A DNA stretch of 64,000 bases from Cladocopium goreaui (GCA_947184155.2 CAMXCT020006457.1:1-64000); one strand, 5' to 3'; shown: positions 51,201-60,980, counted from the stretch's first letter. Notes: generated by a model from the letters alone, not told the origin. Numbers and translations are program-made.

Positions 51201-54200
51201 CAAGGGTTTTCTCGTGATTTCATGGGATTTCATGGAGGTTGAACCATCAAACATATATCAAACATATGGGAATATAAGACAATATTATATTAAAAATGAT
51301 TGGTTGATGATTATCCGGGGTTGTATCCAAAACATTGCGGGTTACCATCCATGAGCTGGGAAATCCAGCTATTTCAACCACTATGGCTGGGAAATCCCCG
51401 AACTAAATGAAGCTTTGTTCATGGGAAAATCACTGAGTTAACTCCGCGGGGAAGCTCCAACATAAAGGATGTACCTTATCACAAAATGTACTCCAAAATC
51501 CACCCGCATACGATCGCCCAAAGTCATGGTTGCAAGGGGCAAAGGTTCTTTTGTAGTATTTTCTTGTAACATCTTGTAACCCGTTTCCGTCAAGTGGATT
51601 CAAATGGAAGATTTTCAGAGAGTTTCCATATTCTCGATTGGATTACCGGAGCGTACCCAAAGCTTGGGACACAATACTCTCACCCAGCCCTTATTTGCCA
51701 GTAGATCCAGTATTGCTTTTAAAAGTTTGCATCTGAGAATCTGAAAACATAAATTCTTAGGTTAACATTTTTCATTGAAATTAATCAATCGCACCCCATC
51801 AATATTATGGTCCTAAATATTATGTGTAGATTCCCCATTAAGCCAAGGTTTCTGCGGGGTGTTTAAAACTAGGTGCGTATACTATATATATATATACACA
51901 ATATACACAATATATATATATATATACAATATACATATACATATATATATATTATGTATAAATATACATGTATATATCTATATGTATATATATATTGTGT
52001 ATGTATGTATGTATGTATGCATGTATGCATGTATGCATGTGTACGTATGTGTACTGCATGCATGCATGCATGTATGTATGTATGTATGTGTATGTATGTA
52101 TATGTATGTCTGTCTGTATGTATGCATGCATGCATGTATGCATGTATGCATGTATGTATGCATGTATGCATGTATGCATGTATGCATGTATGCTGCATGT
52201 ATGCATGTATGCATGTATGCATGTATGCATGTATGCATGTATGCATGTATGCATGTATGCATGTATGGATGTATGGATGTATGGATGTATGGATGTATGG
52301 ATGTATGTATGTATGTATGTACGTATATATATATATATATATATATATCTGTGAGTGTGTGTGGGGCACTATTTATATACCACCTTGACCCATGCCCACA
52401 CATATCAACAAACCCGGCCTCAGAATATCCCCTTTGGGCTGCTAGCAGCAAAGGGTTCCAGCCATTCTCGGCTGCCTAGCGAGAAGTCGCGGACTGACTT
52501 TTGTCATTCAATGCATTGGTTTTATTGAGGAGAACTTAGCCGGATACCATGTTTTTTTACCTGGTAATTCTAGGGGTTCCCTGTTCAAAAAAATCCACCA
52601 AGTCTGTGAGTCATGGAACCCAAAAAATGGAAAACATATATGGTCGAGTTACATGGGATGAATTGGCTATGGTCATCCCACCATCATCAATGGGACTAAC
52701 GATAGTGGGATTGATGACCATCCCCCAAAATGAGGCCCGGCCCGGCTGCTGCCCCATCCTTGTTCAAGTCAGCACGGAACCTCGCAGGTCACTTTCGGAG
52801 ATCCCCAACGACTTTGGCCATGGAGTCACTGGTAAACAGCTGGATTCTTTCTCCTTATGATTGGATTATTCATTTATGACATGGGATCCTAAGTTCTCTG
52901 CATAGAATTGCTCTAGAGATGGGTTGCAACAAACTTACTGTGTAACCATTAACTTCATGGCCCATCACTTTCATGGACACAAACCATGAAGTTTGCATTG
53001 CTTACCATTGAAAAACACCCATGAAGTCAGCCCAAGGTCGTGATATGTTGTGATCTTTTTCCAACATCGATGGCCGTCCCTACTATCCACAGGCATCTGA
53101 CGGGCTTCATAGATCATTTATATGTCTTGGGGCACCTCCACTCGCTGTTGAGCCCCCTGCACCCCTTTAATGGTCTATGCATCGCAGTGTTTCAAACCCG
53201 CAATGTCATTCCAGGAAATACTGCTATACTGGTTGCTTCACAGCTCAAGGGCCATGATCATCCCAATATGTGTATATATACATGTATGTGTGTATGTGTG
53301 TATGTGTGTATGTGTGTATGTGTGTATGTGTGTATGTATGTATGTATGTATGTATATATGTATTAATATAGAGTTCAACTCAACAAATATGGGCTACTAG
53401 AACCCCCAACAAGTTAGTCTCATCATGCTCCTCACAGTCCCACGGTGCTACCCTTCCCCACGCCACCAAGTTCCGCACGCGCAGAGCGTCCGCACCAAAT
53501 CCAGCCGGCCGTTGCGCACCGCGGCCAGCAGGGGTGTGCGGCCGCTCCTTGGGGAGTATACCGTATAGAGAATCTTAAAGTCCCTTATGACATCTTGAAA
53601 TCCTATGGATTTGAAATCCGCAAAAACATCACTTTTCCACTTTCTACTATGAATTGGGGTACACGACGATACGCTCACTTTTCATTTCTGGACAAATTCA
53701 TGTCCTCTTTGAACCAAGGCATGTTTCATTTGTAATCAAACAAAACATGTTTGACTGCTTGGAGGTTCATCCCACTTGGTAACACGATTCATGAAGTATG
53801 GTCATTCGTAAACTTCTAAACGGCATAGCCTTACTTACTGGGGACCGGGAAACTTGATTTGCCTTAAAGGGCGCCCAAAAAAGTAATATGTCTCATCATA
53901 TTCCCAGGGTTTTTCCCCAGTTCTGGAGCTTCCAATCGTTCCATGTTGCCATCCAAAATGGCCAATGTCCCGAGCTCCGCACTCGGTGGCTTGGTCCTGC
54001 AAAGTGAAGAAATAATACATCCAGTCTTCCAGCTCTCTACAAGAGCTTTACACAAAAGAGGCTCTTGTAAAGAGGTCTAACCTTTGATGTATAATTATCT
54101 ATATCTATATCTATATATATATAGTGGAACATAAAGACAACAAACATACAACACAGTTTTCAAAAGAATCAAAATTTCTGAACTCCTATGAAAATCTCGG

Positions 54201-55530
54201 CATCGCGAGACCAGGTCTGCCCCAGCCCTGGCGACACCAAAAATCCTTGGCTGCGCCGGCTTCCAAAAGGATGCGCATCACAGTGGCCCCTGGCAGAAGC
54301 TCAAGGGGGACTTGTTATGAACTGATGAACCATCAAAAATACAGCCTTGACCAACACAAATGGGGATTTAATTCATCTAAACAATGGCACATTATACACA
54401 TTCTGCTTTCCGCCCTGAATATTATCTGTGTGTTTGTGAATATAGACAATTAGATGGATAGATAGAGAGATAAGAAAAGAAAAAAAGATAAGATAAGAAA
54501 AGATAAAGGAATAGATAGGTAGATAGGTAGATAGGTAGATAGGTAGATAGGTAGATAGGTAGATAGGTAGATAGATCGATAGATCGATAGATCGATAGAT
54601 CGATAGATCGATAGATCCATAGATCGATAGATCGATAGATCGATAGATCGATAGATCGATAGATAGATAGATAGATAGATAGTTAGATAGATAGATAGAT
54701 AGATTTATAGATACTGACAGATAGATACTGATAGATAGATACTGATAGATAGAAACTGATAGATAGATAGTGATAGATAGATACTGATAGATAGAAACTG
54801 ATAGATAGATACTGACAGAAAGATACTGATAGATAGATACTGATAGACAGATACTGATAGATAGATACTGATAGAAAGATACTGATAGATAGATACTGAT
54901 AGATAGATACTGATAGATAGATACTGACAGAAAGATACTGATAGATAGATACTGATAGACAGATGCTGATAGATAGATACTGATAGAAAGATACTGATAG
55001 ATAGATACTGATAGACAGATGCTGATAGATAGATACTGATAGAAAGATACTGATAGATAGATACTGATAGATAGATACTGATAAGATAGATACTGATAGA
55101 TAGATAGTTAGATAGATAGATAGATAGATAGATAAATAGATTAGATTAGATTAGATTAGATTAGAATAGAATAGATTAGATTAGATTTGATTTGATTAGA
55201 TGAGATGAGATTAGATAGATAGATAGATGGACAGATAGATAGATAGATAGATGGATAGATAGATAGATAGACGGATAGATAGACAGATAGATAGATAGAT
55301 AGATAGGTAGATAGATAGATAGATAGATAGATATGATAGATAGATAGATAATGATAGATAGATAGATAATGATAGATAGAAAGATAGCTAGATAGATAGA
55401 TAGATCGATAGATAGAAAGATAGCTAGATAGATAGATAGTAAGATTGGATTAGATTATAGATTGATCGATTAGATAGATAGATTAGATTAGATTAGATTA
55501 GATTAGATTAGATTAGATTAGATTAGATAG

Positions 55531-55561
<31 letters not shown>

Positions 55562-55726
55562 TAGAGAGAGAGAGATAGATAGATAGACAGATAGATAGAT
55601 AGATAGATAGATCGATAGATAGATAGATAGATCGATAGATAGATAGATAGACAGACAGACAAATGGATAGATAGATTCGATAGTAATATTAGATTAGATT
55701 AGATTGGATAAGATTAGATAAGATTC

Positions 55727-55775
<49 letters not shown>

Positions 55776-55826
55776 GATAGATAGATAGGTAGATAGATAG
55801 ATAGGTAGACAGATAGATAGATAGAG

Positions 55827-55863
<37 letters not shown>

Positions 55864-58800
55864 AACAGATAGACAGACAAATAGATAGACAGACAAATAG
55901 ATAGACAGACAGACAAACAGATAGACAGACAGACAAACAGATAGACAGACAAATAGATAGACAGACAGACAGACAGACAGATAGATAGATAGATAGATAG
56001 ACAAATAGATAGACAGACAGATAGATAGACAGATAGATAGATAGATCGATAGATAGATAGATAGATCGATAGATAGATAGATAGATCGATAGATAGATAG
56101 ATAGATAGGCAAATAGATAGATCGATCGATGGATGGATCGATCGATCGATAGACCGATCCGATCCGATCCGATCCGATCAGATGAGATGAGATGAGATAG
56201 ATAGTATATACAGAGCTTGGCAAGAAACATTAGATTTTCCCACTGTGGTCTGACCTGGGGAGGAGAGATTCTCCGAATTTAAAGGAAACATTGGAAAAGA
56301 AATCATTGGGGTTTCCATTCCAAGCCTAGATTACCAGAGGGTAGGGTGACCGGGTGACCCACCATTTCTGCCTGCTAAAAATCACCAGAAATCACCGATC
56401 ATTTGGATCATTTCCCCCACAAGTTCTGGGAAATATGGCTGGGGGATAGCCTCATTGGTCTCGGAGAAATCAAGGACATACGCCATGTCATGGGTCCTAA
56501 CTTTTATATATTATTGTCCTCAGCTTTACGTTGTTTTTCTTGGTTTTTGGTTTAATATGGTTTAATAAGATAGTAACATAGTAATTCTTTGCCTTTTGAA
56601 CTTGCATTTTTGCTCCAAGTTGTATTGGCCAAAGTCACCTTTTCATTTCTGGTGACTTTTTTGGGTCCTGTATCGATATTAAATATACCTATGGAAGATA
56701 CTAGATTGATGGGATGTTACCACGAAGCAATTTGGGATTTAGATATGGATTTATGGGGGCATTATCCCAGGAAATTCTTTGGCTGGTGGCTTACTGTAAG
56801 GTGACCATGAATGGTTCATGGTAGCAAGTGAGAAATGATAACAGGAATGGATTAACGGGGTTGTGAGAGTGTTTTTACGGACCACACCCTAGCTCATCCC
56901 CTTAACTGCAGGGGTGGGGTAGTGGCCCGCCTGTCCGCCTAGTGTTGCACCCGGGTATTGAGCCCGGGTCTGACGCATGAGGGATGCGTCTTATCCACTA
57001 GACCATACCGGCCCTCTTAACGGGGTTGTGATCCATACCTGGCTCATGGTTTTGAATGATCATGGGTTATAAGTGCTCAATTTGCAAATTGCTATCATGA
57101 GCGGGTAAATTGATTGTGTAATGTGATTTTTAACAGGAAACTCGTGCTTTCATCATGAAACATTGGATGTTCCAATAAAAATGGCACATCACCCAGGTCT
57201 GGCAAGGGGCGGGTGATGATTCATCCCTGCAAAAAGCTGGGTGATAGGGTGTCAAGGCCAAGGTTTTAATTCATAGCCATTCATATCAAGCTTTCAAAAA
57301 GTGCATCGTTTATACAACCTAGCTATAAAAGGACACAAAAAGGAACCCTTTAAATGGCGCACTTGCCAGGCTCAACCATGAATATATTTCAATCTCAAGC
57401 GGGACAGGCTTAGCTATGACAAGCAAACTGTGGCACACTCAGTTTCCATCAAACATGATATCTATCTCTATGCATTGAAATTTCCAAAAGACACTATCTC
57501 TTTCCATCGCCATCTCAGAGAGTTCAACAGAAGCCGAAGGCGGGCAGGCCAGCTCAATTAGCCGCATTGAAGACTTTTCCATAGACTTAGCGCCCATGGT
57601 GACCCGGGCCTTCTGCATGAGCATTCTCTGCTGCCACAAAGAGTGGCGAGGCATTGTGGGACTGAGGCTGGTTCACTGATGCCTGGCCATTTCCCTAAAA
57701 TTTTGGCAGAAACATGTGACGGGAACATGAGAAGTTAACCATCAAACATATGGAATCTGGGGAACCAACTGAACACTTTCCAAGGAACATACTGACTTCT
57801 TACTGTCCAACTGAGACATGTTTTATTACAAATGCTGGTTTTCAGTGTCAAATACTTCAGGTATGGCATTTGCTGCTGCTAATCTTTGAGTTTCTGGAAG
57901 TGTTTATGTCACCCTTGAAACGAAACAAAATTACAGGAAACCATGCGGTTTTTACCATACGAACTGTATACATACGTATATTAGATAATATGTATATATA
58001 TACGTATATATATATATATGTGTTTTTTCCTTGCAGCCCATATTCAAATCTGTTTCTGCTTCCAAATGCTAATATTAATTTGGGAGGTAAGTCTGGCATG
58101 GTGCGAGGCCTTTTTTTTTTTGTAAGGCACTAGTTTACAAGCTACTTGGTTCATGTGGTAAATCCAACGATAAACTTGTATCGTTTTTTAACCGTCCCAT
58201 TTAAATGCTAAGATACGTCTTTTTAGGTTATGCTTAATATATCTTGATATGATATAAAACACTAATTATCCCACTTCAATCTTAAATGGTTAGATTATGT
58301 TAGATTCGGAAAGTCGAGGATGGTTTACGGCACGGGGTGATGCTACATCTTTGTTGGTAGCCCTCACTGGCAGCCTTCATCTGACATAGCAGCTCGACTA
58401 CGGCAACATCACCCTGCGAGGGCGGATGGGAGAATCACATGCATGGGATATCTATCCAAACGTAAATAGTGGACTAAACCGCCAAAAATATTATAGCGAG
58501 CTTACCAAACATCCAAACATGGGGATTTCACATATTTCACCAACAGAAGAAAACCGTGATTCCTACCCTTGATTTGAAACTGTAAACTTTCCCCTCAAGT
58601 CTCGGAATTGCATATCACCCGTCGAACACCAAACAGCAACAATGACCACCAAATCACCAGGATGATTAACTTTCACCATGTTAGTGGCGGCCGTGTACAA
58701 CATATTCCCTTCGAACATGGGTGTAGGATAGCAACTCAGTATAAAGAACCAAGAAATACAACAAAAACATACAAAAACTAGGTGCGCACACACACACAAC

Positions 58801-58970
58801 AAAATCTGCAGAACATCACCCAAGAAAAAATGGGGAGACAATATGAGACAATGGGAAAAACGGTGATAGGAATCAACAAACGACTAGATGTATGGGATAT
58901 GAGCCAAGTCGTTTTTCTATGGGACATCTATGAAAAAATGCATGGTATACATATATATATATAATATTAA

Positions 58971-59020
<50 letters not shown>

Positions 59021-60804
59021 GTATATACATATACACACATGTGTTTGTATGTGTGAGTGTGTGGGTGTGCGCCATAAATTGTGAGATCCAGCTAATCTAA
59101 CCTTCAAAATGGGGCTACGTAGTCGCTAGGGGATAGAGTATGGCCACTGTCAAGCTGTTTGAGCGTCCTACACCTCTTCGATGATCAAATCACTCCAAGG
59201 GCTTGTCCAAACATTGGTGCCCTTGGGCAACCCAATCGTTGATCATCATTTTCCACCATTGAAATTGCAAGTTTGCCCATATGCCATTCTTGGACAAACC
59301 CACACACACACATATATATATATAATGTGTATATATATATATTATATGTGTATATATATATATATCTCCCCACGATTTGTGGTTAAAAAACCTTGTTCTT
59401 GCCGATTAATATACACATGTTTTGTTGACACCCCTCACCTCCCCCATTTTTCATGCTGGTCGTCAGTGAAGTATCCATCCCTAGGGTCCCCGGATCGGTT
59501 GACCAACCTTTTCTGCAGGGGCTTACCATACCTGAAGTATTCCCAACTAGATTGAAAATCCCCAAAAATAACAATCAATTTGCCAGTATCGAAGTCCCAT
59601 TATTTTTGTTCCCATCCCTTCAGCGTTGACCCATCTATCTTTATATTTTTTGTTTTTGGTTTAAATATAATATGTTCAAATAACGACCCATCTGGATTTT
59701 AAGAACTATAGGAACTACAGACTAAGCTTTTCAAAGTTCGGCCACCAATCTTCTAGCCCTGCCCGGAAAAAAAACAACGCACCTTGTAAGCCGCTACGAT
59801 CAGAGGTGTCGCCCCCCCATCGATCGCTTGTTCAGTGTCAGCACCCACCTGGCGTCGGGTAGGATTGTGTGATTGCTTGCGGATGTCAATGGGATTTTCA
59901 CGGGATTTTTGTGTGACAATAATTGGAATCTTAACATATCTTGATCACAAAAACTGGCAATTCATCATGAAAATTGGGATTGAAGCATGCTCGATGGGTT
60001 GATTTATATAGGATATATGTGAGAAATTGAGAGGATCTGTTCTAGGTTGACCACCTTTTTTTCAAACACATTTTTTCTATTCAAACAATTCTACAAGTAA
60101 GGTATCAAAAAACCCAATACATCCCAATACTAAAAAATGGATACACATTGAATGTGTGTATGTGTGTGCGCACGCCTGAATGGCAGTTTTAATATGTTTT
60201 AATCAGTTTTTTGTTGATAAACCATCACATTTTGGGGCACCATATTCTTGGGCCAACTCATTTGGTTTTAGAAGGGTATTAAGTTCTTATCCGATGACTA
60301 GCCTACAGGAGCTAGTCCTAGCAAAAAGGAAGGGGGACAGAAACCAGCGTACTATAAATGATGCTTACTTTAAGTCGTTTTGACAACTCACTTATAGTCG
60401 TCAGTTGAAGCAGCATCTCTGCATCAACAGCGGGTGGCAACTCGGGGACTGACCCTTGGGTGCAAGGTCAGCGTTTTTTTTTCAATCAGGCGTTCCATCT
60501 GTACTTGTCTTACCATATAAAGAATTATGAAGACTAATTATCGCCCACATAACTGAAGCCAAACCAAACACATATGGCCAACATCGATCAACATTGTGGA
60601 TGAAATTGCTGAGGCTGCACAGACAAAAGCACAACAAGAAGCACCGCAGGCGTGGTCATGAAAGAACACGTCCAACTGAACTATCCTCTAAGATCCTGTA
60701 AGTACATCAAGTTCATAGATGGATTGATCATCCAACAGGTGGAAAAATTGGAGAAATCCATCAGCGCAGGGACCATGCCGTACCTCGCACAAGAATGCCA
60801 ACAC
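28243..60804 (-). CDS. Ankyrin repeat / helical linker / TPR protein, 22 exons, 5' end incomplete
   Basis: Exons (5' to 3'): 60784-60804, 59783-59848, 58368-58413, 57610-57675, 54238-54289, 53895-53996 (3' border uncertain), 53479-53547, 52759-52780, 52419-52475, 51145-51195, 50256-50324, 49278-49341, 48412-48480, 47588-47669, 42703-42784, 37082-37145, 36044-36115, 33574-33654, 30186-30257, 29499-29605, 28696-28964, 28243-28480 (TAG stop). All junctions agree in phase and join into one frame of 607 codons. The N-terminal half has about nine ankyrin repeats. A charged, helix-favouring linker and kinesin-light-chain-like TPRs follow. Both repeat classes bind proteins, so a scaffold or adaptor role is inferred; no enzyme motif is seen. 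Exons fill about 1.8 kb of 32.6 kb. Donors are mixed GT, GC and apparently GA. A possible further 5' exon starts at 60980 (frame DALIRSATATPNLQ), but its donor is unresolved. Confidence 0.75.
28970..30180. other. Intronic sequence of the large gene
   Basis: Apart from the exon at 29499-29605, only AT-rich patches (29085-29140) and short chance frames are seen. Confidence 0.5.
30811..31043. mobile_element. MITE copy 1 (233 bp, 20-bp terminal inverted repeats)
   Basis: The left end carries TGGAAGAAATCCTGCACCAC and the right end its exact reverse complement, with further imperfect pairing outward (TGTTGA against CGGTGG). A third partial copy of the motif (GGAAATCCTGCACCACC) is internal, near 30926. 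There is no coding capacity, as expected for a non-autonomous DNA transposon. No clear target-site duplication is seen. Confidence 0.8.
31209..31444. repeat. Imperfect inverted repeat between the two MITE copies
   Basis: CTACACGCAACACT and CACGCTACACTGC motifs at 31220-31275 are mirrored by AGTGTTGCGTGCAGTGTAGC at 31389 onward, with GGCAGCC near both outer ends. The arms are about 50-60 bp around a central loop of about 110 bp. Confidence 0.65.
31703..31933. mobile_element. MITE copy 2 (231 bp), direct orientation
   Basis: Nearly identical to copy 1, 892 bp away and in the same orientation, with a small deletion (TTTAATAGTTTGAAG against TTTAATATTGTTTGAAG). Flanks differ on both sides, so each copy's limits are set by where similarity stops: TGTTGA on the left, CCACCG on the right. 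Confidence 0.85.
31935..33080. repeat. AT-rich low-complexity tract
   Basis: About 1.1 kb of ATATAT, TATAAT and AATATAATAT runs begins directly at the right end of MITE copy 2. Tyr/Ile-rich frames on the minus strand are compositional. 33080-33570 is ordinary intronic sequence without features I can name. Confidence 0.85.
33574..42784 (-). CDS. Helical linker exons of the large gene
   Basis: Four exons (42703-42784, 37082-37145, 36044-36115, 33574-33654) join in phase. They read [53 protein letters not shown] and [19 protein letters not shown]. The composition (Ala, Leu, Glu, Lys, Arg) favours long amphipathic helices, possibly a coiled coil or irregular TPR. The exon at 42784 completes the codon split at the donor of 47588 (AG|GTCTATG with CTAG|GCAGGAG). 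Confidence 0.68.
33788..34850. repeat. AGTGTGGAGTGTAA minisatellite with conserved left flank (copy 1)
   Basis: 33788-33830 (ACAAGATGCAGCCCACGAAC...) is followed by about 900 bp of 7-8-bp AGTGTGG/AGTGTAA/AGTGTAG units. The same flank and array occur at 37918-39065. Minus-strand frames with Thr-Leu-His-Ser-Thr repeats are artefacts of the unit. Confidence 0.9.
34850..35800. repeat. Composite GCGCCTGCCACG repeat (copies A, B) ending in a conserved terminus
   Basis: Irregular units of about 40-60 bp share AAGTGCTGCGCCTGCCACGA, AACTCATCTTCTGAAAACGA and TTTCGACACGTTATCAAAC. The block ends at 35655-35775 with CGGACGGTTG repeats and CCCAGACCCCCAGAGTGAAA, a terminus also found at 40250-40378. Confidence 0.8.
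35800..37915. other. Intronic stretch of the large gene
   Basis: Contains the exons at 36044-36115 and 37082-37145. A plus-strand frame at 36190-36498 (no ATG at its opening) and ATGATGTAAATATGATG microrepeats at 36930-37025 are the only other things noted. 37640-37800 repeats CCCTAATACT-type sequence in both orientations. Confidence 0.45.
37918..39065. repeat. AGTGTGGAGTGTAA minisatellite with conserved left flank (copy 2)
   Basis: 37918-37960 matches 33788-33830 with one mismatch in 43 bp. The following 1.1-kb array includes an internal duplication: a stretch with GGAGGGTGACGTGTAAAG near 38200 recurs near 38545 with GGAGGGTGATGTG and the same neighbours. Confidence 0.9.
39065..40380. repeat. 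Composite GCGCCTGCCACG repeat (copies C, D) with conserved terminus
   Basis: Same unit family and same order as at 34850-35800: array flank, GCGCCTGCCACG units, a CGTGCGAGACGTCCTC/ATCGACGTTTTCCTACGAG piece (39780-39840; compare 35200-35260), units again, then CGGACGGTTGCGGACGG and the CCCAGACCCCCAGAGTGAAA terminus at 40378. 39330-39700 is unique filler. Confidence 0.8.
41355..41619 (-). CDS. Possible minus-strand terminal exon (unrecognised)
   Basis: After an acceptor-like TTCTGTGTCTCAG the frame reads [20 protein letters not shown], later [20 protein letters not shown], and ends at TAA (41355). It lies inside an intron of the ankyrin-TPR gene on the same strand. It would have to be an alternative terminal exon, a relic or chance. 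An opposing plus frame is also open. Confidence 0.25.
41752..42388. repeat. 80-86-bp minisatellite, about seven copies
   Basis: The landmark GTAGCAGCAGCGTAGCATCA recurs near 41779, 41890, 41976, 42062, 42148, 42231 and 42311. Each unit adds GTGTGTATGCAAGTCACATG, AACGTTATTA and a CCCCACCCCACCCAAACCCC tract. The C-rich tract on one strand makes its complement strongly G-rich. Confidence 0.92.
42790..44560. other. Intronic stretch
   Basis: Short AT-rich repeats (ATTTAAATATACGAAC near 42850-43000) and a CATATGAGTTCATATGAGTTCATA microduplication at 42820-42843. I see no exon. Confidence 0.45.
44574..45172 (+). CDS. Candidate nested plus-strand gene: signal peptide and membrane segments
   Basis: ATG at 44574 opens [20 protein letters not shown], followed by a second hydrophobic stretch ([20 protein letters not shown]). 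The first exon ends at 44752 in phase 2 at a consensus donor, CTG|GTAAGT. An acceptor CTCTGTGCTTTAG precedes 45037, and its frame joins in phase as [20 protein letters not shown]. The 3' structure is unresolved; the frame stops at 45173-45175. Further plus frames near 45520-45590 ([19 protein letters not shown]) and 45650-45851 ([20 protein letters not shown]) could belong. The gene would lie in an intron of the opposite-strand ankyrin gene. Confidence 0.35.
45860..47580. other. Intronic stretch with weak exon-like signals
   Basis: A plus-strand candidate 36-bp exon lies at about 46486-46521 (TTTTTTTCCAACTCAG before, CTGCAG|GTGATC after). A minus frame at 47062-47220 contains a hydrophobic run [15 protein letters not shown]. 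Neither connects in phase with anything I can support. TA/CA microsatellites lie at 46620-46680 and 47255-47330. Confidence 0.3.
47588..60804 (-). CDS. Ankyrin-repeat exons of the large gene
   Basis: Successive exons give pieces that join at a 33-residue period. Examples are [12 protein letters not shown] + [24 protein letters not shown] + [42 protein letters not shown] + [33 protein letters not shown] + SGHVNIL and [20 protein letters not shown]. The TPL/ALH turn, AA pair and VV..LL helix are recognisable in most repeats. The fourth repeat ([16 protein letters not shown], exon near 53.9 kb) is degenerate and its 3' border is uncertain. GC donors end the exons at 57610, 52419 and 50256. GA donors are implied at 52759 and 51145. 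Each exon covers only part of a repeat. Confidence 0.78.
47790..47930. repeat. ~85-bp imperfect tandem duplication
   Basis: CGCTTTTTTGCATCTATGC...ATGAACACATGAAAATTTC at about 47791-47831 recurs with small changes at 47881-47920. It lies in the intron upstream of the exon at 47588-47669. Confidence 0.7.
48550..51860. other. Introns between small ankyrin exons
   Basis: Contains the exons at 49278-49341, 50256-50324 and 51145-51195. The rest shows a CATCATCACCATCATCATC tract at 49030, TA-rich patches (48600-48660, 49610-49700) and chance frames. I see no other gene. Confidence 0.5.
51880..52350. repeat. ATGT/ATGC tetranucleotide microsatellite
   Basis: TA/CA-rich at the left, then about 330 bp of TGTATGCATGTATGCATG-type repeats ending in ATGGATGT and TATATATA. 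All frames on both strands are open and meaningless (Tyr-Val-Cys-Met cycles). Confidence 0.97.
53270..53365. repeat. GTATGTGT microsatellite
   Basis: About twelve copies of (GTATGTGT) grading into (GTAT)n, in the intron between the ankyrin exons at 53479 and 52780. Confidence 0.95.
54450..56215. repeat. GATA tetranucleotide array, ~1.75 kb
   Basis: Nested domains: (AGATAGGT)n; (AGATCGAT)n; a block of (TAGATAGATACTGA) units at 54710-55100; (GATTA)n; (GATA)n with GAGAGA, then GACAGACAAACAGATA runs near 55820-55990; and (GATCC)n near the right end. It is strand-asymmetric (purine-rich on plus) and sits inside one intron. Ser-Ile-Tyr-Leu frames on minus are artefacts. Confidence 0.97.
56867..57016 (-). 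mobile_element. tRNA-derived SINE with a 15-bp target-site duplication
   Basis: Read on minus, the element begins GAGGGCCGGTA, then has an A-box-like TGGTCTAGTGG and a B-box/T-arm (CCCGGG, loop CTCAATA, CCCGGG). A hairpin replaces a normal anticodon arm (GACGCAT-CCCTC-ATGCGTC). A non-tRNA body follows, ending near GGTCCGTAAAAACACTC. The acceptor arm cannot close, so it is not a functional tRNA. It is flanked by perfect direct repeats TTAACGGGGTTGTGA at 56852-56866 and 57017-57031, the signature of LINE-assisted insertion. Dinoflagellate SINE families (DinoSINEs) are the obvious comparison. It lies in an intron of the ankyrin gene, in the same orientation. Confidence 0.85.
57680..60780. other. 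Introns between 5' ankyrin exons
   Basis: Contains the exons at 58368-58413 and 59783-59848. Other content: TA/CA microsatellites at 57980-58020, 58940-59060 and 59300-59365. I reject the 92-codon minus frame at 58563-58841 as an exon because the flanking ankyrin exons join in phase without it. Confidence 0.45.
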
Positions 60805-60980
60805 CTGGCAGGAAATGGTCATGTTTCTTGTGATCATGTAATTAGTCTCTTTTGAAAACATTCCCAAACAAGGCCAAATACTTGGAGGAGAAACATCTAG
60901 GTTGTTGCCCTCGTCCTATCAGGAGGGCCTTTTTGAGATTGAAGGTTTGGTGTAGCAGTAGCACTCCGGATCAGTGCGTC

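Noticed and set aside
51859..52479. Several overlapping 100-206-codon frames rich in Tyr, Cys, Met, Val
   Set aside because: Translation of an ATGT/ATGC microsatellite, open in all frames.
55689..56230. 163-codon Ser/Ile/Tyr/Leu frame
   Set aside because: Complement of the GATA array.
56589..56804. Plus frame ending at a GTAAGG donor (KFFGWWLT)
   Set aside because: Exon-like by eye, but it has no start and no partner, and it lies within an intron of the minus gene next to the GATA array.
56905..57016. Functional tRNA gene
   Set aside because: A- and B-box-like parts are present, but the acceptor stem cannot pair and the anticodon arm is an extended palindrome. The flanking 15-bp duplication shows a SINE.
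57439..57654. ATG-initiated 71-codon minus frame ([13 protein letters not shown])
   Set aside because: The other frame of this DNA gives an exact-length ankyrin exon ([16 protein letters not shown], 57610-57675) that joins both neighbours in phase.
58563..58841. 92-codon hydrophobic minus frame
   Set aside because: It would interrupt the junction [12 protein letters not shown], which gives a perfect 33-residue ankyrin repeat. It has no clean acceptor.
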